From the NCBI GenBank assembly GCA_013397695.1, contig VYZI01000835.1:1-64000 (forward strand): 64,000 nt of DNA. Direction: 5' to 3'. Both the position numbers and the translations under genes were made by a program. The notes under the pieces are model-generated. The model had not been told where the DNA came from. It worked only from the letters and a program-made list of their open reading frames with translations, and searched no databases. The DNA comes from Centropus unirufus. Taxonomy: Eukaryota; Chordata; Aves; Cuculiformes; Centropidae. Position 1 is the stretch's first letter. Each line of letters opens with the position of its first letter. Positions 35,601 to 50,169 of this stretch are shown piece by piece.

Positions 35601-38600
35601 AAATTGAGCCAAAAAACTGCACCTGGGAAGGTTCCCCACTGCTTGTTCCATTCCTCCCAATACATCCTGGACGACTGTTCATTCAGATGGTCAAATCTTT
35701 GCCAGGAGAAGTTAGGTACAGCTGAGGACAGAATTATGGACCTCATCACATTCCCTTTCAAACTTATTTTCTATGCTTCCATGAGCTGTTATAGGATGAC
35801 TTTGTAACTCACTCCCACTGCAGCAAACTACCAGGCCAGCTGCTGCTGCTCCGTCCAAGGCAAGGAATAAAACCCTTTCTTTGTAACATGCAGCCCCGCA
35901 TCTTCCTAGATTTGAAATGATCCCTCACAAAGATGATCTTACAATCTTTGTATGGTTGATGTGGACCCCACTGTTGCTTGGTGGGCAAGCCAAGGTCTTT
36001 GAAGTGACCCAGGGGAGGACCAGAGGAAAAACTTTAACAATATGGATGAAGAAAAGTACCTTCTAATGAGGCATGAGACCCACACCCTCTTACAAACAAA
36101 AGCTATGGTACTTATTACACATCTGAGGCAGGAACATCTGCTCCAGCACTGTTTCCATGATGCTCAGAACTGAAGCTCACTCCCACCAGTGAAAACTGGT
36201 TTGTTAGCAACATCCTACTCACCCTGCCTGTCTCTTATGCAAAACAAAGCTAATCCAAAATTCACCTGACAGGGAGTCAGAAAGTCACAGAAGGCTTGGG
36301 CCTGAGATAGGACGTCCTTCCAGCCACGGCTTGGCTTGTTCCCAAGAATGAGCTGGTGCTCACTGCCAGTGGAAAGGCTGCCGCTCTTAAACTCTCCCTG
36401 CTCCTTTCTGCACCACCCATTAGACAGAAAGATGGGTGTTAAAAACTGGGAAGATGTTCTGAGCCCTGGCAGCAGTAATTCTGGATGGGGCTCAGCGCGC
36501 CTGCAGATGAGGCAGGGTGGCTGGATCTGCTGTGAAAGCAGAGCGGCTGGATGGAGCATAAATCCCCTGTCAGATGTGGGAGAGAGGTTGCCAATGTTTT
36601 GTAAGTTGGTTTCCCACATGCTTTCTAATTATTACCCTTGGGATGGCATCAAGAGGAAAACATGAGGTTAATCAGGTGCCATGCCAAGGAAAAGGGAGCC
36701 AGGATAGGGTTTCTGAGAAGGCAGCAGGCTGACCCTCCACTGCAATGCGTAGCCAGAAAGGCTGTCACCAAGTTTTCTGATGGAGGAGGTACCAAGCACC
36801 TCTCTGGCAAACAAGGATGTTCATACAGATTTGGTCCCAGGACTCTAAGACAAACAATTGCCTCATCTTTGATAAGATCCTCTCCAACCAGTTAGGATCA
36901 TTCTCATTTTTAGAGCAATACCCTAAGGGAAAAGAAAGCTTTTTCAGTACCCATGTTTGTCCAATATCCATTCTTCGCCAGCAATTTTTAAACCACCTGG
37001 AAAATTGCAACAAATTTAACAGTGAACCGGGATTCTCAACGCTATCAAGTTTTTACAATTGCCAGTGTCTGATCAGAGGGGAAAGAAAACTGAGGAATCA
37101 CTCCTCCTCCCATTCCCGTTTAGGGAAGGAGCATGTGCACAGCTTTTATTAGACACTGTTGAATCCCTCTCACAGGGATGGGATCGGGCAGGCAGAATCA
37201 TGCTTTATAGAAAACTGGAGAGTCTGCTGGTGGGAAGGCTAAGGTCCCACCATAATGATGCGTTTCCTTTACCATAAGATTAAAAATGAGGAATAAAACC
37301 CAACGGACCACACAGTTTTCTGCATGTTGCTTTTTCTGTTTGTATTATTCATTGGAAACTTGGGTTTCGTCAGTCCCCATTTTTGGTGAATAAGTGACTA
37401 ATGTCACTCAGGGTTCGGTGGTGCTTCAGTGAAAGACCATGCCATGTGTCCCACTCCAACGCGCTGGAGCGACTGTGGCGAGCAGAGCTTCTGAGGGACT
37501 AGCCAGGGTTTGCCCACACCCGGGTGCGTGCTGACACAGGATACCAGGAGTTTAACTAATTTTAGGTAAGTGACTGGTCATGCCCGATGCAGCAAATAAT
37601 CCTGCCCACTCTTTCCTGTCATACCAAGTCTCAGTAGAGGATTTTTATTAAAGGCTTAGCATGACCTGGAACCCAGGGGAAGCATTCAGCCTCTTTGATG
37701 CTAATCTGAACCACCAAACCTTTTAAGGCTCACTTAGTGCTACCAGGAACACCCAACCCCAGCAGTGATTAGTGGTCTTCTGGGAGGTATCTCGGCCTCT
37801 TAGGATTTGACAGGAAAACAATAACGTCTCCAGTAGAGCTGAGTTTCAGCTGTGCCCATCTGCTAAATAACAGGTGGTAAATGACAGTTTCCTTCAATTG
37901 TAGCAGTTTGTGACTACTCATGAAGTCATACAATGATCTCACCTCAGTCATTCACCAGGTTCTTTCTTCTACCTGGCACTGCAAAGATGTTTATCTTTCT
38001 AACAATAGGCAATAAAAACAAAAACAAACCCCTTTCTATTAATGAAGATCTAATGGACATCCAATGCCCAAGAGAAGCATCCCTTGTTTCTTGCTCTAGC
38101 TGCCCCATCTGAAGTATTTTCCTTATAAGAGTCGGAAAGACAGGCCGCCACCTTCCTATTGAAATGGCTCCTTGTCACAGTGGGCATCTAGGACTTCTCT
38201 CCCAGGCTGCTAAGCACTCTGCTGTCAGGCAAGAGCTGCCTATCCCTTTTTTCCAGATCCTTGCAGTCAAGGAAAACCCTTGTCCATTGCAGCTCTTAGA
38301 GACAAAGACTAAGACTGGCCTGAACCTGAGGCTGACAACCACGCAGCGCTGGTGGGAGACGATCACCACTCAGTGTTTGCTCCTGAGGCTGGTGGAAGTG
38401 TGTCAAGCGAGGAGGTTCCCGCATCCGTCAGAGCTGGCTCTTGGATGAATGGGTTATCCTGGAGCAGAGACCAGCAGGCTGTTTGCTTACCCATACCTGT
38501 GGGGACACCTATTCCAGAGGTGGAATAAGGTGTTTCCGGGCTTATGAGGCAGCAAGGATAGGATCCAAGAAGAAGTAAAGACAGAAGGAAGAAAAAACAC

Positions 38601-41600
38601 CAACTGCTTGCACAAACACTGTGGAAAAGTGCATCCATGCCAGAGGGGATTCTAGGCAGAGTGGATGTATGTACTGGCTGCCAGAGAAAGGACTGCAGTG
38701 TGAGGAATGGAAAGGAATGGGAGTACAATGGGGTCATGGAAAAATTCTTATGCAAAAGCTAGAACAATGAGGGAAGAAAGGGGTGTTACGTGAAGGCAAA
38801 TAGGAGTAAAAATAGGCCAATAAGGCTGAAAAGCAGAATCAATCTGCTAAATCAATGCGAAGCCTTCACTTTCACAAGGACAGGGCTGTTGACATCAAAG
38901 GCAGAATGGGTTATGAGAAATAGGGTCAGGAGATGGAAGTTACCACCATCCACATTTTGATATGATATAATATTAAAAAAAAATAAATTCATAAACTTGA
39001 ATTCAAAAGAGGAATTGTGGCCGGTGCGAAGGACAAGAGGACTAGTACCTCTAAACGAACTGACACACGTGCCTGGTAGCAAATATCTTTAAAAAATCTA
39101 CCAAGCCAGGAGAAGACCGGTATGGCCCAAGAGGAACAAATGCAGAAGTAGTGAGTAGCATGGAGAGGGAAAGGCAGCTGAAGGGAGGGTTGCTGCAGAG
39201 TTCCTCCATGCCCAGGATATAATATTTATTTATGGCATCAACACAAGATTACGGACAACAAACACGATGGATAGGACAAGCACATCCTACAGAAAGAATA
39301 GGTTGAGCTTTAGGACTTGAGTGGCAGCGCCTGCAGGACATTAAACAGCGTGGGTTATAAGGTGCACAATTTAAGATAAGTCATAACGCTGCTGGGAGCT
39401 GAAGTTTATCAGCTGAAGGTAGCAGAGGAACAGGAGGAGGATTGATGACTGTGACACAACGTGGCAAATGCAGGCCTGGCTTGCAAGGAAGAAGTTTTTA
39501 CTTATGCTTTGTAAAAGCCAGCACAAATAAATTTTCAAAGAAGTATTTTTCTTTTTTTTTTCTTTTTGTTATTTCCGACATGGCTTTGCAGCAGCTTTCC
39601 TTGGATACATAACACCCAATTTAATCACTGCTTAAGTACACCTTGTTCTTGATGTGAGCATACTTAGATCAATGCCCATTTTACACCTAAAATGCAAATC
39701 ATATAATAAGTTTTTCCATGGCCTTTAAAGTTATTTTGAGTCAAGGATGTGTACCTCAAAAATCACAGATCTCTAGCACAGAATTTTCAACTAAGCTTTG
39801 AAGTGCTTTGATAAATAATCTTAGCACCTTGTTGCCACCAAGAAACTCAAAGCAATGACTGCAGATTTCTTTACCCCAACATATGGATTCTAAGATGGGA
39901 AAACATTTTACAATCCATGACGGTTTTTGCTTGCTGTCATTTAAAAGCATTATAATCATAGACTTCGCAGAGCAACACACACCAGCCCTGACACTGTGAA
40001 CTCCTCAGTCTCTCTGAAGGCTTTGAAAGTGATTAATTGTGGGCTGCTTTAAAAAGAAAAGAAACACACCTTTCTTTTCTTAAAAAAAAAAAAAGGCTTT
40101 GAAAAAGTTTATGACTAGATGTTTACCAATGAAATTTGCATAGAGAAGACACTTATTACAGGATAAAAGATCACGAAGACAAGACATTTGTCAGCTTTTT
40201 TTTACCCTGGAGAATTATGAAAAAAAGTTTATGACAGAAGCAACAGGACTTTCAGGTTTGAAAAGGCTGTTTCTGTAAATGGAAGGGGAGAGGAGAAGAG
40301 CAAGTCATTGCTGAAATGGTTGGGCTGTCATATAAAACTTAACAGTCAGGTGGACACCTCTCATATCTGGGATGTTCAGGCATGTTAATATGAGGAGAAA
40401 ACACGGACAATGGAGGATTTATTTTTATTACTCCAACCAGGAGTGCCAGCATTGATGCTTTCTAATAAAACACCAACTCAGGTTCTGCAGTGGTTTAGTT
40501 AAACCCAAGGCTGTACCAGCTTTCTGGAAAGAAGGCTTGAGAAAATGCAGTACCCTGGCACCTAGAACGGTTGCAAAATATGACTGGAAGAGTCTTAGAA
40601 AATGCTATTTGAGCTTTTCTGTCATGAGGCCTCAGGAATTAACGCACTGCGTGAACAAAGTTACTATGGACCCCAGCCCATCTCCTGTGGCTGCAGTGGT
40701 TAAAGTTGTCCAGAGAGCCTCAGGAAGGGTGAAAAGGTTTTCTATTGATGACAAACCAGCCATCTTCCTAAGGATTTGCTGGGTCATGACAATCACGAAC
40801 CTTCGCACTATCCCCGATATTACTGGAGGATTAACCTGTCAGCGCATTAATGTGATCAGCGTGGCATAACTATTTGTGAGGCAGCTTTCCACATTTTCAA
40901 CTTGCTCCATCCCCATCCATGGAAAAAGCAAAGTCTGGTACCTTTACACCTGATGAAGTACGTTCTGCCTCTCTCCATAGGCCCTCTATCACGCCACCAC
41001 CGATAATTAAGAAATGTCAGACCAGAGCAGATATGCCTGGTTTTGTCATGTCAAAGTACCAGCAGGCTTCACCTTTGAAAGCTGGGGACAACATTACGAT
41101 GGTTTTAAAAAAGCCTCAGGTGGGACTCGTCCTTACTAGACACTTGTGATGTATCGAAAGCATATTCCATAAATGTGTTGAAAAGTTACAGCTTGTCTGA
41201 AAAGGGGCCGGAGTTAGGAAAACCCCATTAAAGATGATGTTCTCACTTACCTATTACAGAAGCCATCTCTTCACCCTGTGACAAATGGCACAAATCACCA
41301 CCTCGCGTTGCACTTTTGCCAGAAATCCACAAAGCTGGATTTGGTATTGGAAGGTATTCTCTGACGGGAGACCCCTGGCATTGGGTTTGAGGAATTTTCC
41401 TGGGCTCTACATTATTTCAAGCGTAAGTGGAACCCCCCCCAAAACTTCGGTAACCAGGAGTTTCACACGGCAGTGACACTTTTCAGTGTATTGGAAATGG
41501 GTGCAAAGTCAGTCCCCTCGGAGGGACAGACCCACGACTGCGAAAGCAGAGCCCCATGCCAACCCAGAGCAGAAGGATGCAGCCGCTGGAGAACCTCTTT

Positions 41601-42111
41601 CTTCAAGAGGAACAACCTTTTGCATACAAAAGCATAATGGAAAAGGCACCTGCCTTTTCCTAAGCGTAGGAGGCACCTCACACGAGCCTCTTTCATGTGC
41701 ACGGCTCAGCCTGGGCTGTGCCTCCCCTGGCCAGCGTAGGGATGCGTGCTTTTAACATCCTTCCTAGCAGCCCGGCCAGCTCTCAGGAGAGCTTGTTTCT
41801 GGGCCAGCTGCCCATGGCGTCAGCAGTTCCTGCAGTAACTCCCCTTCACCTTGCATTCTGCATGTTTCCATGCTGTTGATGGAAGACAAACCCCGCTAAT
41901 CCCTTGTTGTACAAATGGCATTGCATGGAGGCATTTACATGTAACTGGCGCAGGTAAACAAGCACAAGCTCCAGCTCCTCCTTGCTGTGGGAAGACACTG
42001 GCCCTGGGAGACGCCCTGCCTGCCTTTGCCCTCTTTCCTGGGGGGAATTCATCAGCCACAATCCCCTGCTTGAAGTGGGAACACAGAAGCAGGAATACAC
42101 CCCTGATGGGT

Positions 42112-42152
42112 GCTTTGCTAGTCGCAAGGTAGGCTTTGCTAGTCGCAAGTAG
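42112..42152. repeat. 21-bp tandem duplication
   Basis: The unit gctttgctagtcgcaag occurs at 42112 and 42133. Confidence 0.92.
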
Positions 42153-43477
42153 ATAGCAACACACCAGGCACACACTTCTAAACTCCACATGAAAAGTGCA
42201 AGGTGCCTGCAAAACCTTTATCAAGAGATGGAGAAGCAAACGAGATGCTCCAGGGTGTGCTCCACAGCAGTTTTCCTCCTTGTGGCCAGTGAGAGCCACG
42301 GAGACCTCAGAGTTCAGGGATGAAAATATATGCTGCCATGGCAAGCTTGGCACACGCCAGCTGGCAGCATTCAATCAGGGGACATTTTTGCCTCTTTAAG
42401 GCCATCCTTCTCCCCTCCACACACACTCCAAGCAAAACTTGCTTTCCTAAAAGTCCTACAAAGCGTTTCTAGGCAGGATGCCTGCAGGGCTGTGCTTGGG
42501 ACCAGCTGCAGGCGGGTGCTCAGGCTTTCGGGGTGGGCTTTCCCTACAAGCCAGAGCGAAGGGCCATCTCTGAACAGGTTTTCAAAGTGCAAGACGTCCG
42601 GATGGGGTTGCAAGCTGGGAAAGACCAACATGAAGTTTCAGGCATTCCTGGACCGTTTCAAAACGTGTTTCGACGAGCCCAGTCACATGGGATTTCTGCA
42701 AGGCCTTTTATGATTACATCTCTCTGTAGGAGACTCACAGCTGCTTTAAAGAAAGAGAAACAAACAAAAAGGTGCAATTTGACCCCAAATATCTGAAGGG
42801 AGTAAGTAGGGAACCCAGCTTTGGAAAACACACTGCGGTGTTTATTAGAAGATAAAAACCACTGCTGCAAAACGCCCCGGTCTGATCCAGATGATAAAGG
42901 GTGTTTGGTTACATAAATGCAAGGGATGATACAAAATCTCCCAGCAAGCCCCTTTCAGCAGCTCCGCGCACCCCAGAAACAAAGCACTGGGTTCAGCCCA
43001 TGCTTTCACCAGAGCCCTCAGCCTGCGGGGAGGTTTTACAAGCTGGGAGTTGCGTTCAGGGAGCCTCATGGGCCCTTTGCCCAAGAGCAGAGCAATGTCT
43101 AGGCGAAGTACTCGCCTGAGTGGCTCAGGGGGATCCTCTGCCAAGGAGGTACAAGAGTTTCAAGGACCTGTTTACCTGACGCAAAGGATGTCCTCCAAAG
43201 GCCAGACTTCTCCCACCTCCAAAAAAATACCCAGTGTGCTTGTAGCAGACGGCCAATGTGAAGGGAAATACAAAGTCCCCAGCTCTGCATCCGTGCCCCT
43301 CCCATTCCCATTATCTGCCAGCTTTGTGAAGGACTTTTTCAGTGCCACCCTGAAATCCAGAACCCCTTAAGTCATTTACACCAACCACGCAGCTGAGCAT
43401 CAAGGAGGAAGCCCTCCCTGGAATTGATTAAACAGCATTTGCCAAGCAAGGCTTTGGAGAACAACCACGTAATGTTG

Positions 43478-43537
43478 NNNNNNNNNNNNNNNNNNNNNNN
43501 NNNNNNNNNNNNNNNNNNNNNNNNNNNNNNNNNNNNN
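43478..43537. other. Assembly gap (60 N)
   Basis: Sixty consecutive N. The true length is unknown; nothing can be said about this stretch. Confidence 1.
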
Positions 43538-46500
43538 TAAATTCCACTTTTACTATGGATGCCAGGAGCCCCGGCAATTATGGTGAAATACTTTTCCAGA
43601 ATGGCATTTTTCTTTCTTAGCCATTTTCAAAGCCTTAAGGCTAGTATTTATTCTTTCAGGGACAACCCCCCAACAAAACAATCCCACAGCTTTCATACGA
43701 GTCCTTTCACCAGCAGCAGACCTGTCCTCACTGGGTGGTGTGCTGAACTTCTAGGCTTCATCTTGTGACCCCCCCGCCCCCACCCAAACGATCATCCAGA
43801 TTAAGGGTTTGTTTGCCCTTCCAGCTTACCAGTTCATCAGCGCCTGTGTCAGGGTACGGCCAAGGACCTTGTGACACTCCTGGCCTTTCACATTCGCTTA
43901 CACAAGCGATGATGCAGCTCGGTGAAATCAGCCATGTGCCAACACCCCAGCACTGATCTTCAGACAGGTATAAAGGGCTGATTGGTCCTTGAACTGCCAC
44001 CAGATGAGCTGCTCCCTCACCTGGCCCCAAAAGACCAGCTGGAAGCAGGACTTGGTCTCTGTTATGGCTTACCTTCTCCCCCATCCTAAAAGGACCTCGC
44101 TTGCTGTTAAACCTCCCCGTCAAAACTCTGCTGACTAGCGAGAGAGATCGCAGTAAGCTGTAGTGCAGGAACAGATGCTTCCAACCCTCCTCTGGCAAGT
44201 CCAGTGGCTGGTGGAAAAGGAAGAAGCATTCGGATGCAGCCTGCCATCTCCATACTGCGACCAAGGGTGGCCCTGGCTGCTTTCAGTATGGCACTAGGAC
44301 TCTCTTCCAATAACTTTTTTTTAAACGGTTGGTGACTGCAGGTCACAACCATAGTGCAGAGGAAAAGGTATATACATTCAGCTCCAGCTGTCTTGATGAC
44401 CTAAGGCAGGACATCAGAGTAGGACACATACAGCCACATTTTCTGTCGATGCTTTGGAGGAGCTCTTCATAATGGTCCTTTTTAGATGTCTGTTATTCTG
44501 CAAGCACCTAAAATGTTGACTTTATATTCTAAGCATCTGCTTCCAGCATCTTTGTAACTCATGTTTCATTTACACTCCATCTCATTGCATCAGCACTAAA
44601 AGCAAAGAAATTTTGAGAGTCAAGATTTGCTCCTCGAGATAGAAGTCAGGCAACTACTGGCAGGAAAACATTGAGCGCTGGGAATGACTTCTGCACTAGG
44701 AGAAGATTATAGTTACAGTGACAGAGAGACTGTGGACTCTTCATCCTTGGAGGCTGCCAAGACTCAGCTAGACAAACCCACAGTGACCTGAACTAAGCCC
44801 TGCTTAAGTGAAGAGGTGAAATGAGCACTTCCGTGATTTTGTTTCTGAATGTAAGAAAGATGTCAAGATGACTCAAAAGAGTCATCTTAAATCAATTAAC
44901 AAAAGGACACAAATATTCACAGCCTGGTTATTGCAGGCAAGGTCCCTGCATACCTTGGTATTTTATGTGACTTGAAATGGGGCCACAGCATAATTTGAGA
45001 GGTTTTTTATTACATAGGAAGTTAAACCATCCCTGAAATAGTTCCTGCTGAAGTTACTGTGAAGTAATTCTTGTTTCCCACTGCCCCATTCTCCAATACC
45101 CAACATTTCTGCGCTGACGACTGGTAATTGCACGGCAGGATCTGAAACGTTTTGGCAACAGATCACAAAAACTCTTCAGGATGTAAAAGGAAACAAGGGA
45201 TTACACAAGAAATGGGAACACATCAGCCAGTTAACATGATCAGAAAGTTAACAGTCAAAAAGTCATTTACAGGTTTCAGGGATAGCGTATTAAGAGGGAA
45301 GCAATTCAAGACGCACAGAACTGCTGGAAAACTCCACCACGACCTGCCTTCCCTTGTTCATACACTCCTCATGCCCGGGAGCTATTTCTACCTTTAAACT
45401 GTGGAGGAAATATCTGCAACATCACACCAGCTGCAGAACTGGGTCTGGTCTGTAACACACACTGCTCTGGCACAAGTGGGCCCCCAAAACCAAGAGTGTC
45501 AGCAGCCCCTTTGGAAGTCTCACCTACTCTTGGCTTTACACAGCACAGGTCAAATTCCATCTGTTCCCTGACCACGTACAGCCCCATTTTTAATGTTTGC
45601 AGTTCCGAGGGGTTCTGCCTGCAGGAGCACCAGAATGGAGATGCTGACAAATAAGAGACAGACAACTGCAGAAATAACATTTTTGGTTTAGTGTTTGCAA
45701 TTTGTTTTACAGCTCATAATGAAATACTGTTAAAGACATTCTACATTCATACGTTTCTAGCAAAATACACTTTTAAAAACATAAGGCACATTAAGATTTC
45801 CTAAAACAAATGCTCATGATAAGAATTCAACAGGGCTGGATGGGAACCCTTCCTACTCTTAATGTTCAGGTCAGTAAAAGATCGATTCTCTAGTCAGGCA
45901 AGCAAATGGAATAATCAATGGAAAGGTTTCCAAGCTGGAGTTACTGCTGTATTACTGTGCATTCTGAATTAGTCCATTTGAAGTACGTTCAGCTGGGGAG
46001 GAAGGGCACGGTGTGAATAAGATGCATTAAAATAGTTCTTTGAACTGGGTAACAAAGACACATTGCAGGGATTAAGTTTCATTACTTTCATTGGATTAAA
46101 TTCCTTCCATTCGTTATTGCCAACAGGAGTAAGGAACAAAAAGGAGCTGGTCCTCCCCTCCCTCCCCCCAACTCCCATTATAATTCAACACAAGATTTCA
46201 AAGACTTAAAATGACCAGGACAGGAGACCATGAAAAACTGCATCTGGCCGCTTCAGAGTATGTTTAAATATTCATTACTGACTTTCTCAAGTCTCACCTC
46301 TTACTAAAGAAAGAGAAACATAAAAGAATTGGCAACGGTATAAGTCGCTTCCAGTCAAATTGATATTTTGCTTCTCTTTAACACGACCCCACTGTTCACA
46401 TCAAGTACCTGCATTCAGTAACACCCCAGCGGCTCCCCCTTGGCAGAGATGGCAGGGCAGGGGATGAATGCAGGCAGGGCCCCTGGCCCTGCAGGGAAGC

Positions 46501-46780
46501 GGGAATGAGCAACTTTGCTTCACACACTTGTGCCTCGGCTTGAGAACAGTTTCAAAAGCTGGACGTGCTGGGCTGCTGCAGCAACAAGAGGACTGATACC
46601 AAAACACTGACTGAAGACTTTGGAGACGCATCTGTAGGAACCCAGACCCACTATTTAAAACTGACAGAGAGCTATAATGCTGGCAAAACCACTGTCTACT
46701 TCTCAGAGCCCCTGAGAAGCGTATGGTAGGAACTAGTCCCTGCCATCCATCAGTGTATTTTCAAGTTGTGCCTTACCTAT

Positions 46781-46786
46781 TTTATT
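46781..46786 (-). terminator. Candidate LRRC58 poly(A) signal
   Basis: AATAAA on the minus strand, about 3.2 kb past the stop codon. Others exist farther downstream, and I cannot tell which is used. Confidence 0.25.
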
Positions 46787-46858
46787 GCCCAGTACATTTT
46801 CCAGTCTTTGGAATTGTTTTTCAACAATTGCTAAAAAACTTCACTCTTGGGGGCTCAG

Positions 46859-47040
46859 CACATAGAATCATAGGATGGTTTGGGTTGGAAGGGACTTTTA
46901 AGAACGTCCAGTTCCACTCCCTGCCATGGGCAGGGGCACCTCCCTCCAGATCGGGCTGCTCAAGGCCCCATCCAACCTGGCCTTGAACACCTCCAGGTAA
47001 GGGGGGCATCCACATCTTCCCTGGGCAAGCGAGCATGCGG
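46859..47040 (-). repeat. Short CR1 LINE 3' end
   Basis: Starts at the CR1 3' terminus (catagaatcataggatggtt), then gggttggaagggac and tggccttgaacacctccagg, in minus orientation. It is 5'-truncated. It may lie inside the LRRC58 3' UTR. Confidence 0.93.
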
Positions 47041-49960
47041 CACTACAGTGCAAACCGGCGTTCCTAGTCCTCTCAAATACATCTCTGACAGAAAAAAACC
47101 AAACCCAACCAACAAATCATTTGTTTTTCTTACAAGTCCTGGGTTGTTTTCAATTCTGACTGACTTGAATTGCACTTTAATGCCCAGCAGCAAAAAGAAA
47201 ACTTGGTAGCTATATCCTGCAATATATATATTTATATATAAAAATTTAAGAGACATTTTATAAAATCTAAAACGCATAGAGATATCAACTGCGTAAATTG
47301 TCAAGTTCTGACTCAGCTACAGTGAAGAAGCTGTGAAAAAAAAAAGATTACCCCACTAGCCCTATCAGAATATGGTCAGAAATGGGATGCCTGTTCAGTC
47401 AAGAAAGAAAATGCAGTTAAGGACGGAGCTAAATTACAATCAGCCACCACTGGTCTTAGCCAGTCACATGGAGAGGTGCTACCGCATAAACAGGAACTGT
47501 GGTGAGATCTAAGTTCATGAGGAAGAAAAAATGCACTACTTCAAGACAGCTGCTGCTCAAGAGAAGAAATGAAAGTTGGTACCTCATGGCCCTGAGCTCA
47601 AAAGATCTTGAGATCTCAGCTTGTGTGGCTCACTTTCACTGGCAGAAGAGGCAAGCTCTCAATCACTCAGCTGCTCACTACTGCTACACAAGCAGCCGAT
47701 TCAAAATCGTAGCTCTGCAATCAGTTTGCTGTTCTCCAGGGCTGGAATGATATTCACTTGGGAGAGGAAGAAGCACCTGAAAGAGGCTATGAGTTAAAAA
47801 AACAAACAAACAAACAAAAAAAACACAGGCCACTCGCTGATCCCAATTTAGCTAACAGCATGCAGCTGGTTTCTCTCAAAATCTGCAGGTTCTTCTTCCA
47901 AGAATTTGCTCACAGAATCTGCTAAAGTGACATCCAGTTGCTTTGCTTATATAGGCAACGACACCTTATTGTGTCTTAAAAATGTACTTAAATTATTTGG
48001 GAAGGTGCAAAGCCTGTGCAATTTAGTTCCTTGTGGATCTGTGCGTGTAGGCAATCTTCAGACTTAGTTGTAATGATTAATAACAGACAGGGTGCTATTT
48101 TAAAAAAAGATGATTTCTGTCAAATTCCAGTTCTCTCCAAAGGAAACCAGGGAAATGAGCACTGCCGTCAAGGAAATGCAAGGAAAGAAGCTCAACCTGC
48201 ACACCAAGACAGACTGGAATGCACAGTGTTTCACAGACCTTCTTCAGGTCACGTTAAAGGAAAAATTCAAGCCTAATTAAAAAAAAAAAAAAAAATCACT
48301 AAAGCCAGTTACAAAGCGAAGAATTATCAAAGTGCTTATATATATAAAGTGTCAAATATAATTAAACAGGACCATTAACACAGAGCTGCCAGAAGATGTT
48401 CAAATAGGTATATGCATTTTCTGAATGCAGGAGAGGAGCACAGGTTTTGAATTGCCCACTTAGGACCAAAGTGGGTTAAGGAAAGTTTTTCTTGTTCATT
48501 TTACTTCTTAACACAATGTTTGCTCTGCTCATGCATTCAAAGGCACAGTTGGATTTGCTCTATCTGAAACTGCATAAAAAGGACTGTATGGCGTTTAAAA
48601 TTTAAAAAAAGGCAGCTGAGCAAAAGACAAAACAGCCCCATAAAGTAGATTTATAGATACTTGGCAGTTCATAATATTATTTTTTACAAGCTATTTCTTG
48701 ATACTTAAAAATTCTGAGCTGTTTTCTACACTTTCCTTTAAACATAGTTCAAGATAACTGTGCTATTTGAACTCAAAAGACTGCCAACTCTGCCATAACA
48801 AGAGCAAATGCAAACAAATAAATAAGAAAGGTTTCAAAACCACCTCGTGTGAGATGCTCAGACAACTTGTCTTAGCCTCCCTACCAGCTTTTCCTCTCCT
48901 GTTATTGAATAAGAAAATTAAACCATACTCCATGGCACTTCTCTCAGTACTTCCGATTCACTCCGCTGCTGCCGACTTAGAGCAGACAGCCTTAAAGACG
49001 GGAAGGAACTTAGTACCAAGCACAGCAGAGCTGGCTGCAGTAGGGGGACGTAGGGTTGTTTAGAAACAAGAAAGGTCAGTCGAGACCTTTCTTGTGATTC
49101 ACAGATAATAAATGTGCTCCAGTAAGCTGAGACTCCACAGCATGATCCCTAGCATCGCATCTGGTCCCTTGCACAGGTAGGTATGGCCACAAGTTTGAAG
49201 TAAAACCACATCTCAATAGAACAACTCGTCTGTTTTCTGAAGGCACCATGAAGAGAGTAACACTCCAGGTGTAGTGAGGAGAGGGAGGAAAAAATAACAA
49301 ATACAGTTAGGAGGGAACACTACGAGCAGCTCAGTTTAACGAAGGAGAAGAAAGGTGGCTCAGTTCTACAGTGGCTGTAACATCTGTAACAGCACAGAGA
49401 CCCTACACCTAGAGGCAAAGGAAGAGTAACCAGAGTTTGTAAAGATCTGCTCCTGAACAACGACAAAGAACAACTCCCATTTTTAGTGGAGGGCTGTAAA
49501 ATCTGTAACTGCAATCAAAAGAGACAGCAAAGAATCATAATGCTATGTAAAACATTGGGGTCCACGCATACTCACATGGCATCATTAGCCTGTTTCTGAT
49601 TTACCACAGTGTTAAAAGGTCTGGACAGTCTGATTTGCTCTGCAGGATGACTGAAGCCCAGTGAAGGGTTGCGTATTAAAACCCTTCTCAATCCACCAGT
49701 GAGAACAAATGTCCCTCCCCAGCTGTACAAGGAGGGGGTGGCTCTCAGACAGCAGAGGTTTCTAAAAACCCCAGGCACCCTACAGGCAGTTTGCCACTGA
49801 GTTAGTCCTACGTAGCACTGCACCAAGCAAGTCCAGGCTTGCTAAGATGGATTTGAGGACAGTTTCTCGTGAGCCCCTCAGGCCAGAGGCTCAGGCTTTG
49901 CTGTTCCATTATTGCTTTTTCAAAGATGTTTTCCTTTCAGTCTTCCCCTCTCGCTCCCCG

Positions 49961-50169
49961 TTATCCCAGAAGGACTTTCTGCATCCTGCGCGCAGCGACA
50001 CTGGCTTCGTCCTCAGAGTCAGACTCGCTTTGGGAAGTCGAGCTCTGGGAGGCAGAGCTGCACGGAGAGGAGCACTCTGGGGAGCACAGGTAGTGCATCA
50101 GCGGGATGCGATACTTCCCACAGAAGTCGACAAACTTGATTTGTCTGACGCAGCTGTCAAAGTAGACAC
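49961..50169 (-). CDS. LRRC58: LRRC58 coding exon 4 (C-terminus)
   Basis: 209 bases, TAA stop at 49961-49963. Encodes VYFDSCVRQIKFVDFCGKY, LMHYLCSPECSSPCSSAS and an acidic Ser tail before RRMQKVLLG. It is almost unchanged from mammals. Confidence 0.98.

Larger units (their letters stand above)
31546..43477. other. Intergenic DNA, no gene supported
   Basis: 12 kb between the GPR156 CpG block and the assembly gap. The composition is mixed to AT-rich. I find no frame with recognisable protein similarity and no clear transposon. Small tandem duplications occur at 32601-32648 (24 bp) and 42112-42152 (21 bp), with an A-run at 33275-33287 and another at 40082-40094. The lower end could include distal LRRC58 3' UTR. 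Confidence 0.5.
43538..49960 (-). other. AT-rich LRRC58 3' flank, likely long 3' UTR
   Basis: 6.4 kb downstream of the LRRC58 stop codon. AATAAA signals on the minus strand occur at 46786-46781, 45011-45006 and 43652-43647, so a long 3' UTR with alternative ends is possible. It includes a CR1 at 46859, a (CAAA)n run at 47799-47822, TA-rich DNA at 47222-47240 and an A-run at 48278-48295. No other gene is seen. Confidence 0.45.

Noticed and set aside
35179..35660. Two adjacent minus-strand frames with basic composition, possible retrocopy or lncRNA exon
   Set aside because: I could not match them to any family, and the two frames differ. There is not enough evidence to call a pseudogene.
40537..40869. 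110-residue plus-strand frame
   Set aside because: No domain, no repeats and no neighbouring exons; it looks like a chance frame in AT-rich DNA.
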